The notes below the pieces were generated by a model. It did not search any database and was not told the origin of the DNA. It saw only the letters and a program-made list of their open reading frames with translations. Positions 1-5,569 of a stretch of 6,897 nucleotides of DNA are shown here, one piece after another. This DNA comes from Chloroflexota bacterium. GTDB taxonomy: Bacteria > Chloroflexota > Limnocylindria > Limnocylindrales > CSP1-4. Made by a program: the position numbers and the translations under genes. The stretch lies in NCBI GenBank assembly GCA_021812735.1, contig JAKAMV010000564.1:1-6897 (forward strand). The letters are read 5' to 3'. Position 1 is the stretch's first letter. Each line of letters starts with the position of its first letter.

Positions 1-765
1 CACCGCATGGAGCAGATCACGTTCCGCCAGGCGCGTGGAGACTGCGAGGTCGCTATCGCCGCGCATCAGCGCGTACGCCGGGGTCCTCCGCTCCTTCGGC
101 TCGACGGCCTCCTCCCCCCAGAGGTCGAGGAGCGCCCCGGGGGACGTCACCCGGCGGGTCTTGCGCGGCCCGCGGCCTTCCGCCGCGAGCACCGTCGCTT
201 GCTCCAGCCGGGTGAACACGCGATGGGCGAGCGCGGTCGACACGCCTGCGCGCTCGGCCATGGCATCGATCGTCCACACCCGCTCCGGCTCGAGGATGAG
301 CGCCTGAGCGATGAGGCTCGCCTTGCCGGCGAGTCGCGGCAACGACGAATTGCGCGGTCCGGCGACGACCTCGGCCGAGGCGGTGAACGACCCGGCCCGC
401 ACGAGGGACCCGGTGCGCACGTGCAGCCCCGGCACGTCGATCGCGGCGTTTCCCGCGGCGTCAACGTAGCCGATGCCGTGTGCCTCGAGGATCTCGCGCG
501 CGACGGACGTGGTCGTCCTGGCCACGACCACAAGCGGCTCGGGTCGGCCGGCGTGTCCGGCCTCGATCGAGCGGGCGACCACCGGGTCGACGTGGGCCTT
601 CTGCTCCACGCGCAGGATGAGGCCGGCGTCGGGGAACCGGAGGCTGCCATCGTCGGCGGAGCCGGGCGGCGTCTCACCGACCTCCGGGGCGCCTGGCAGG
701 GCCCGCAGCAGGGTCACAGCCCACGCGGCGAGGCCCTCGTTCTTTACAGAAACACTGTTCTTCAC
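1..765 (-). CDS. AbiEi-type winged-helix protein (antitoxin/transcriptional regulator), partial at left edge
   Basis: The frame is open from a GTG at 765-763 to the left edge: 255 codons, no stop, so the C-terminus is missing. Residues about 42-128 hold a conserved block ending in GIGYVDAAGNAAIDVPGLHV (about 97-116). Residues about 160-197 read as a winged helix-turn-helix (WTIDAMAERAGVSTALAHRVFTRLE), followed by SPGALLDLW. This order and the 'GxxYxDxxGNxxxxxPGL' signature match, from memory, the AbiEi_2-type family (PF09952) of type IV toxin-antitoxin regulators. In such systems the regulator represses its own operon and counteracts a nucleotidyltransferase toxin (AbiEii), usually encoded just downstream. 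Here that place is outside the window. D46, E54 and K56 (D-x7-ExK) in the N-terminal block loosely recall a PD-(D/E)XK core, but this is weak. The gene lies 69 bases after the PIN-like gene and has its own promoter, so it need not depend on the upstream operon. It could also be a plain HTH regulator without a toxin partner. Confidence 0.75.
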   Translation of the reverse strand, partial: MKNSVSVKNEGLAAWAVTLLRALPGAPEVGETPPGSADDGSLRFPDAGLILRVEQKAHVDPVVARSIEAGHAGRPEPLVVVARTTTSVAREILEAHGIGYVDAAGNAAIDVPGLHVRTGSLVRAGSFTASAEVVAGPRNSSLPRLAGKASLIAQALILEPERVWTIDAMAERAGVSTALAHRVFTRLEQATVLAAEGRGPRKTRRVTSPGALLDLWGEEAVEPKERRTPAYALMRGDSDLAVSTRLAERDLLHAV

Positions 766-798
766 AATGTCTGTAAAGATAGCCCAAGGTGTAAAGAT
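741..798. promoter_or_regulatory. Operator-like array: perfect 10-bp inverted repeat plus a third half-site
   Basis: TCTTTACAGA at 741-750 and its exact reverse complement TCTGTAAAGA at 770-779 form an inverted repeat with a 19-base spacer. A third copy of the half-site, TGTAAAGAT, lies at 790-798 in the same orientation as the one at 772-780, 18 bases away. The middle site covers the -10 box, the third fills part of the -35/-10 spacer, and the 741-750 site lies inside codons 6-9 of the gene. Binding here would block the promoter, as expected of negative autoregulation, which is established for characterised AbiEi proteins that bind inverted repeats in their own promoters. That this protein binds here is inference. 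Confidence 0.6.
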
Positions 799-803
799 GT
801 CAA
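776..803 (-). promoter_or_regulatory. Sigma-70-like promoter for the AbiEi-type gene
   Basis: On the minus strand a perfect -35 box TTGACA (803-798) is followed by a 16-base spacer and a -10-like TATCTT (781-776). A start about 6-8 bases further on would fall near 768-770, only a few bases before the GTG codon at 765. The transcript would then be almost leaderless, and no Shine-Dalgarno sequence precedes the GTG. The segment is AT-rich compared with the surrounding coding DNA. The boxes are seen directly; activity and start point are inferred. Confidence 0.6.
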
Positions 804-834
804 GGGCAGTCGCGCGGCGGCCGAGGCCCGCCGG

Positions 835-1308
835 TCAAACAAGCGGGATCTTGGCCAGGCGCACGAACTCGAAGATGTCCACGCACTGCACGTCGAGCTC
901 GCGGCAGACATATGGAATCTGGGGCTTGTCCTCAGTGCCGTGTCCCTCGCTCGTGACGACAGTTGCACCCACGACCTTCGCCGTTGCGATTACGAACGGA
1001 TCTGCCCGTGAGCGCAGCTTGCGCGAGTCCACGAGGCGGCCCCATCGGGCCATGATCTCCGTCACCACCGCCTGGACCTCGTCCGTGAGGGGGTGCCAGG
1101 ACGAGATGTTTGCCTGGGTCCATGACCAAAGGCCGTCATCCGCGCGCTGTATCTCCTCGCGCACCTCCTCGGATGCGACGGCGCGGCCGCGAATGACCAT
1201 CTCCGGCAGGCTTCGCCAATAACCCGGGGCCAGGTCAGGCGCGTAGTAGCCCTTCCACGGGTTGATGAAGGCAGAGGTGTCGAGACACCAGGTTCGCTCC
1301 TCGGTCAC
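835..1308 (-). CDS. DUF4411-family PIN-like protein (predicted nuclease, toxin candidate)
   Basis: This 157-residue protein begins with GTG. It matches the pattern of DUF4411 (PF14367), a PIN-like family: CLDTSAFINPW at 8-18 with acidic D10, an acidic SEEVREEI helix at 46-53, RADPFVIATAKVVGATVVT at 101-119 with D103, and IPYVCREL...VDIFEFVR at 131-150. PIN domains are metal-dependent RNases that use about four clustered acidic residues; D10, one of E47/E48/E51/E52, and D103 are likely here. The protein is full length for the family and looks intact. Its GTG overlaps the stop of the upstream XRE/protease gene by four bases (GTGA), so the two are probably translationally coupled. A small PIN protein directly behind an HTH regulator suggests a toxin-antitoxin pair, with this as the toxin. 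The family assignment is strong. The toxin role and the target RNA are inferred and unknown, respectively. Confidence 0.8.
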   Translation of the reverse strand: MTEERTWCLDTSAFINPWKGYYAPDLAPGYWRSLPEMVIRGRAVASEEVREEIQRADDGLWSWTQANISSWHPLTDEVQAVVTEIMARWGRLVDSRKLRSRADPFVIATAKVVGATVVTSEGHGTEDKPQIPYVCRELDVQCVDIFEFVRLAKIPLV

Positions 1309-2615
1309 TGCTCGCCGCCTGTGAGCATGTCCGGGCCTGCGAGCCTCGTCTCAATCGCAGACAGGTGCTTGAGCTTCACCCCGAGCAGCTCTGACAAGTC
1401 GCCGCCCGTGAGCGCGTTGGCGTGATAGGCGTCAATGACGAGGCGGGCGAATGGTTTGCCGACGTCGCGCACGGTCATCACCGCCACGCCCGGCCGACCC
1501 GTGGCCTTGGCGGTCGGCTCCGTGGGAAGTGCAGCCCGCCAGCGGCGGTAGAAGCCGAGGTTCGTGCGATTAAGCGTGAGAAGTCGGCGCAGGACCACCT
1601 CGGCGCTAACTCGGAACGCCCGCGCTAGACGTGCGAGGTCGGCGTCCGACCATGTCGAGGCGGCGCCGGCACGTGCTACGAGCGGATCGGTGAGCAGCGC
1701 GTCGGATGGGACGAGAAGCGCGCCGGCGAAGGCATTTGACAGGACCTCGGCATTGATCGCCGGGTCTGACGGGCGCGCGAACTCGGCAAGATCGCAGCTC
1801 CCGCCTTCGCCGAGCAGCAGGTGTCCGAGCTCGTGAATGAGTGTGAAGATCCGGGCGTTCGGTGACTCGCCGCCGTTGAGAGCAATGACCGGAAGCACCG
1901 GCTCGCTGATCGAGAACCCTCGGACCTCCCCGGACTCGACCCCCGAGAAGTGGAAGACCAGCACTCCGAGTCTCTCGACCGCGTTCTTCCAGCCGTTCAG
2001 TGCCGCGTAGCCGTCGTGCCAGCCTTGTTGTTCACGGAGGGAGACCCCGAGAAGCGCACGGGCGCTGGCTGCGAGCACGTCGGGATCGCCGATGCCCCGA
2101 CCCGAGCCGACGAAGGTGGCAGGCGGCGTCTCGGGTTCGAGCTCGAGCGCCACATCCCGCCGGTAGTCGGCGACTCGAAGCGCGAGCAGTAGCGCCGTTG
2201 AGAAGTCGATCGGAGGCTGGCCCGGCAGTCGGCGGTAGTCCTTGGCGATCGTGAAGCTGCGCGGCGGCGCGGGCAGATAGAAAGCTGCCAGGGGACGGTG
2301 GTAGAGCTTGGCGATCTCTCTGAGCTGCCGGATAGTCGGTTGGGCCGCACCCGTCTCCCAGGCGAGGAGCACGTCGGGCTTGACCCCGGCGCGCTTGGCG
2401 GCCTTGTCCACGCTGACGTTCGCCGTGCGGCGTGCCCACTCCGCCATGGCGGGGTTGATGCGCGCAAGCTGGCGAGGGGGGCGTACGGGCGTCCGCACAA
2501 CTTCGGCAGGCACGGAACTGTCGACCTCTGAACTCGGGCCCCAGACGGAGAGCTGGCCCTCGTCCTTGCTACCCCCGCCGCGCGACGGCTTGTTTGTCAC
2601 GGTGTCCTCATTCAT
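1305..2615 (-). CDS. XRE-family HTH protein with ImmA/IrrE-type zinc metallopeptidase domain (COG2856), antitoxin candidate
   Basis: The protein has 436 residues. After a low-complexity, probably disordered N-terminus (1-45), residues about 53-115 form an XRE-type helix-turn-helix (SVDKAAKRAGVKPDVLLAWE, then GAAQPTIRQLREIAKLYHRP). A linker (about 120-205) leads into an ImmA/IrrE-like peptidase domain (PF06114). It shows the zinc motif HELGH at 261-265 and a candidate third ligand E290 in NAEVLSNAFAGALLVP, so the active site looks complete. Residues about 376-425 (RPFARLV-like helix, then LSELLGVKLKHLSAIE) resemble the C-terminal region common in this architecture. Characterised ImmA/IrrE proteins cleave regulatory repressors, often in stress or mobile-element control. 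Here the protein may regulate its operon and restrain the overlapping PIN gene. The ATG at 2615 lacks a well-placed ribosome site. A GTG at 2600 (codon 6) preceded by TGAGGA is an alternative start. Whether it is a true antitoxin, and what it cleaves, is inference. Confidence 0.85.
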   Translation of the reverse strand: MNEDTVTNKPSRGGGSKDEGQLSVWGPSSEVDSSVPAEVVRTPVRPPRQLARINPAMAEWARRTANVSVDKAAKRAGVKPDVLLAWETGAAQPTIRQLREIAKLYHRPLAAFYLPAPPRSFTIAKDYRRLPGQPPIDFSTALLLALRVADYRRDVALELEPETPPATFVGSGRGIGDPDVLAASARALLGVSLREQQGWHDGYAALNGWKNAVERLGVLVFHFSGVESGEVRGFSISEPVLPVIALNGGESPNARIFTLIHELGHLLLGEGGSCDLAEFARPSDPAINAEVLSNAFAGALLVPSDALLTDPLVARAGAASTWSDADLARLARAFRVSAEVVLRRLLTLNRTNLGFYRRWRAALPTEPTAKATGRPGVAVMTVRDVGKPFARLVIDAYHANALTGGDLSELLGVKLKHLSAIETRLAGPDMLTGGEQ

Positions 2616-2687
2616 GTGGGACCGGCGCGACCGATCCTCCCAATCACCGATGCGGAGGTCATCGCGCCGGGTGGCCCGATCGGCCTC
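2616..2687 (-). other. 72-bp gap between hsdS and the XRE/protease gene
   Basis: No clear promoter or terminator is visible, so read-through from hsdMS is likely. A GGAGG (2640-2636) lies 20 bases before the ATG at 2615, too far for a standard ribosome site. Upstream, CCTCC (2657-2653) could pair with it across a 12-base loop. A 16-codon mini-ORF (ATG at 2662, MTSASVIGRIGRAGPT) ends in a TGA that overlaps the gene's ATG as ATGA. Translational coupling through it is possible but unsupported, as the mini-ORF has no good ribosome site. Confidence 0.35.
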
Positions 2688-3878
2688 TCAAGCCGCCCTC
2701 TCAATCGGCCCGGACAGCAGGCGGGGCAGTAGGAGCTCGCGAATGTCTGCAAGAGTGTTCGATTCGCGGCCCGCCAGCGTGATCCGCTGGAACATCGGAC
2801 CGACGACGTCGCCGAATCGTCTTGCGAGTTCAGGCGGCGGCGTCCGGATCTCGAACTCACCGATCGCGGCAGCCGATACCCGCTGGCGGCCGCTGGACCC
2901 GTTCATCCGCGCCACGGCATAGCTGACGAAGTCGGGTTGGCGGGCCAAGCAGTAAGCAAATGGATCCGGAAGGGGGTCGCGGGGTCTGAGCACGATGTAC
3001 TCGGTCGAGCCCCATCCGCGCTCGCCAGGCGCCAAGAAGTCCACGAGTGCCGTCTTGCCGTTCTCGAGACAGGGAGTGATGCGGGCGAGCAGCGTGTCGC
3101 CGTTCTCGAACCGCGCTCCCGAACCGGGGATCCGCGTAGCTATCGCGAGGGCGGATGGACCGCTGGTCGGCATGTTCGCCATGTCCAGGTATGGCGCAGG
3201 TGCTGTTCGGGGCAGCGGACGCATGGGGTTCACATCGAACACATCCGCCAGTCGGAATCCTGGCCAGGAGGCGGCCACAGGACTAGAGATGAACCAGTCC
3301 TGAAAGATCGCCCGCGCCGCTTGATCCAGCCGCTCAGTTCGCTGGCGGTTCAGCTCGATCTTGTCGTCAAGCGCGCCGAGGATGCCGGCGATGCGCCACT
3401 GTTCAGCGATCGGCGGGAGCCGAAACTCGAAATCAAGGATCTGCTTGGCGCTGATGTGCGGGATCGTAGTGCCCGTCTGAACCGACAGGATGTGGTCTGT
3501 GAAGGAACGGCTCGCAATGACATGTTTCAAGTACCGACGGTCGAGCCGAGAGCCTCCGCGGATCCGGCTCACCCGCTGGACGAGCAGTGACGGAAGGTCA
3601 CTCTCCCGGACGGCGGCGAACTTGAGGCCGGCCTCAATCCAAGGGCGGTCCATCGCAAGAATGACGTCGTCGCGCTGGAGCCAGTAGTCGTCTAGGCCGT
3701 CTACCCGCCGAGCCGGCCATCGTTTGGCGCCACCCCATCTGAGGGCGCCCTGCCCAACATTGTCACCGCGAAGTAGCCGAGGATCAGCTTGGTTCTCGGT
3801 GAACTCCGCGCTGGGAAAGGGATACCCGGCCAGAAGATCCGCCACCTCGCCTAGCCGCACCGTCGGCCACTCACTCAC
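2688..3878 (-). CDS. hsdS: Type I restriction-modification specificity subunit HsdS
   Basis: HsdS chooses the bipartite DNA sequence recognised by a type I RM complex, pairing with two HsdM subunits for methylation and with HsdR for cleavage. The 396-residue protein has the expected two-repeat layout (PF01420). Target-recognition domain 1 covers about 5-152, opening with [18 protein letters not shown] and ending in FRLPPIAEQ. The first long spacer helix is about 157-198 ([25 protein letters not shown]). Domain 2 covers about 204-347, ending in [10 protein letters not shown]. The second helix is about 350-390 and ends [11 protein letters not shown]. Length is normal and both halves look intact. 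The GTG start is preceded by AGGAG (3893-3889, 10 bases away) inside hsdM and overlaps the hsdM stop by 8 bases, so the two are one operon and probably coupled. The recognition sequence cannot be read from the protein. Confidence 0.96.
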   Translation of the reverse strand: MSEWPTVRLGEVADLLAGYPFPSAEFTENQADPRLLRGDNVGQGALRWGGAKRWPARRVDGLDDYWLQRDDVILAMDRPWIEAGLKFAAVRESDLPSLLVQRVSRIRGGSRLDRRYLKHVIASRSFTDHILSVQTGTTIPHISAKQILDFEFRLPPIAEQWRIAGILGALDDKIELNRQRTERLDQAARAIFQDWFISSPVAASWPGFRLADVFDVNPMRPLPRTAPAPYLDMANMPTSGPSALAIATRIPGSGARFENGDTLLARITPCLENGKTALVDFLAPGERGWGSTEYIVLRPRDPLPDPFAYCLARQPDFVSYAVARMNGSSGRQRVSAAAIGEFEIRTPPPELARRFGDVVGPMFQRITLAGRESNTLADIRELLLPRLLSGPIERAA

Positions 3879-5427
3879 CGAAGCCGAGCTCCTGCAGATT
3901 TGCCTCGATCAGCGCGTCGAGCCGTCGTGCCTCGGCCGTCTGCTCACGCAGGATCGAAGAGAGGCGCGCCATCTTGTCCTCGAACGGCTCGTCGTCCTCC
4001 TCGGCATCGGCGGCTCCGACGAAGCGCCCCGGCGTCAGGACGTAGCCATGGCCGCGGATCTCGTCGAGCGTGGCTGATCGGCAGAAGCCGGGCTCGTCCG
4101 CGTACTCGGCAGCGTCGAGGTCGCCGCGCCAGGCGTGGTATGTGCCGGCAACCCAGGCGATCTCAGCGTCGTTCAGCTCGCGATGGGTCCGGTCCACGAG
4201 CGAGCCGAGCTTGCGGGCATCGATGAACAGCGTCTCGCCCCGCCGGTCGCGGAAGCGGCCGTTGCGCTTGTCGCGGGCGAGGAACCAGAGGCAGACCGGG
4301 ATCTGGGTCGAGTAGAAGAGCTGCCCCGGCAGCGCGACCATGCAGTCGACGAGGTCGGCCTCGACGATGTTCTTGCGGATCTCGCCCTCGCCCGACTGGT
4401 TGGACGACATGGAGCCGTTCGCCAGCACGAACCCTGCGCTCCCGGTTGGCGCGAGGTGGCTGATGAAGTGCTGGACCCAGGCGAAGTTCGCGTTGCCGGC
4501 CGGCGGCACGCCGTAGACCCAGCGCCTGTCGTCCTTCAGGAGCGCCCCCCGCCAGTCCGAGTCGTTGAACGGCGGGTTGGCCAGGACGTAGTCGGCCTTG
4601 AGGTCCGGGTGACGGTCGTTGTGAAAGGTGTCGCCGTGCGCGATCTGGGCGTCGATGCCGCGAATCGCCAGGTTCATCTTGGCCAGGCGCCAGGTCGTGT
4701 AATTGGACTCCTGGCCGTAGATGCTGATGTCGCCGATGCGTCCGGCATGGGCCTCGATGAAGCGCTCGCTCTGGACGAACATGCCGCCGCTGCCGCAGCA
4801 CGGGTCGTAGACGCGGCCCTTGTACGGGGCGAGCATCTCGACGAGCACGCGGACGACGTGACGAGGCGTGTAGAACTGGCCGCTTTGCTTGCCCTCGGCG
4901 GACGCGAACTGGGCGAGGAAGTACTCGTAGACGCGACCCAGTGTGTCCTTGGCCCGATCAGCTGGCGCACCGAGGGCGATGTCCGACACGAGGTTGATGA
5001 GCTGTCCCAGGCGCGCCTTGTCCAGGCCGGGCCGGGCGTAGTCCTTGGGCAGCACACCCTTGAGCGAGGGGTTGTCGCGCTCGATGGCAGCCATCGCGTC
5101 ATCGACGAGGGTGCCGATCGTCGGCTGCGGTGCGGCGGCCTTGAGGGCCGTCCAACGCGCTTCCTTGGGCACCCAGAAGATCGTGGCGGCCCGGTACTCG
5201 TCGGGGTCCTCGGGATCGGCGCCGTGCGCCTGATCGGCCTCGAGCTCGGCGTGCTTTGCCTCGAAGGCGTCGCTGATGTACTTGAGGAAGATCAGGCCCA
5301 GGACGACGTGCTTGTATTCGGCAGCGTCCATGTTGTTGCGCAGGGCATCGGCGGCCTGCCAGAGCTTCGCCTGGAAGCCGAGGTTCGCGCCCGTCTCCCG
5401 AGTGCCAGCCGTCCGAGATCGTGCCAA
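3871..5427 (-). CDS. hsdM: Type I restriction-modification DNA methyltransferase subunit HsdM (N6-adenine)
   Basis: HsdM transfers a methyl group from S-adenosylmethionine to adenine N6 within the HsdS-defined site, protecting host DNA. The 518-residue protein has an N-terminal HsdM_N-like helical domain (about 17-150, e.g. [20 protein letters not shown]), then an N6_Mtase domain (PF02384). Visible motifs are [17 protein letters not shown] (183-199), SAM-binding [12 protein letters not shown] (208-219) and catalytic NPPF (284-287). A C-terminal helical tail (about 480-515) probably contacts HsdS. Length and motifs are those of a functional enzyme. The chosen TTG start at 5427 has AGAGGA seven bases upstream (5441-5436) and gives a normal N-terminus. 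It is the first gene of the leftward operon and diverges from the serine recombinase. No hsdR accompanies it in the window, so restriction activity cannot be judged; methylation alone would need only HsdM and HsdS. Confidence 0.97.
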   Translation of the reverse strand: MARSRTAGTRETGANLGFQAKLWQAADALRNNMDAAEYKHVVLGLIFLKYISDAFEAKHAELEADQAHGADPEDPDEYRAATIFWVPKEARWTALKAAAPQPTIGTLVDDAMAAIERDNPSLKGVLPKDYARPGLDKARLGQLINLVSDIALGAPADRAKDTLGRVYEYFLAQFASAEGKQSGQFYTPRHVVRVLVEMLAPYKGRVYDPCCGSGGMFVQSERFIEAHAGRIGDISIYGQESNYTTWRLAKMNLAIRGIDAQIAHGDTFHNDRHPDLKADYVLANPPFNDSDWRGALLKDDRRWVYGVPPAGNANFAWVQHFISHLAPTGSAGFVLANGSMSSNQSGEGEIRKNIVEADLVDCMVALPGQLFYSTQIPVCLWFLARDKRNGRFRDRRGETLFIDARKLGSLVDRTHRELNDAEIAWVAGTYHAWRGDLDAAEYADEPGFCRSATLDEIRGHGYVLTPGRFVGAADAEEDDEPFEDKMARLSSILREQTAEARRLDALIEANLQELGFGE

Positions 5428-5435
5428 GGGTCAGA

Positions 5436-5441
5436 TCCTCT
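5436..5441 (-). promoter_or_regulatory. Ribosome binding site deciding the hsdM TTG start
   Basis: AGAGGA on the minus strand ends eight bases before the TTG at 5427-5425 (seven bases of spacer from 5435). It supports this rare start over the next in-frame ATG, which is internal at residue 33 and would remove part of the conserved N-terminal domain. Confidence 0.6.
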
Positions 5442-5537
5442 GCTTTTCGACCAGGTCAGTCTATCGGCGGCGTTCAGGGTCCGATCGGAGACGTCCGCAC
5501 GCAGCAGGCTGGTCTCGCGGCCGCGTAGTAGCGCTTG

Positions 5538-5555
5538 GCTGTGGCGCGCCACAGC
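5538..5555. repeat. Perfect 18-bp palindrome in the hsdM/recombinase divergent intergenic region
   Basis: GCTGTGGCGCGCCACAGC is identical to its own reverse complement. It lies 14 bases before the recombinase ATG at 5570 and about 110 bases upstream of hsdM. A perfect two-fold-symmetric site with no spacer, just upstream of a recombinase gene, suits a dimeric repressor's operator or part of a recombination site. A role in either is inference. The rest of the 142-bp gap (5428-5569) shows no convincing -35/-10 pair for either gene. Confidence 0.6.
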
Positions 5556-5558
5556 GCG

Positions 5559-5564
5559 AAGGTG
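5559..5564 (+). promoter_or_regulatory. Ribosome binding site for the serine recombinase
   Basis: AAGGTG precedes the ATG at 5570 at a workable distance (seven bases from AAGG). This favours 5570 over the in-frame ATG at 5597, which itself has a GGGAG upstream and remains an alternative nine codons later. Confidence 0.45.
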
Positions 5565-5569
5565 TGGCC

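Noticed and set aside
147..677. Minus-strand 176-codon open frame inside the AbiEi-type gene
   Set aside because: It is an Arg/Pro/Ser-rich out-of-frame reading of the same strand. The frame starting at 765 gives the conserved domain and winged helix instead.
804..835. Possible terminator after the PIN gene (CGGCGG...CCGCCG stem)
   Set aside because: The stem is only about 6 bp and no T-run follows, so it is not convincing as an intrinsic terminator.
7..1222. Long plus-strand open frames (7-1011 and 473-1222)
   Set aside because: They are antisense to the AbiEi-type and DUF4411 genes, both recognisable families, and lack motifs of their own.
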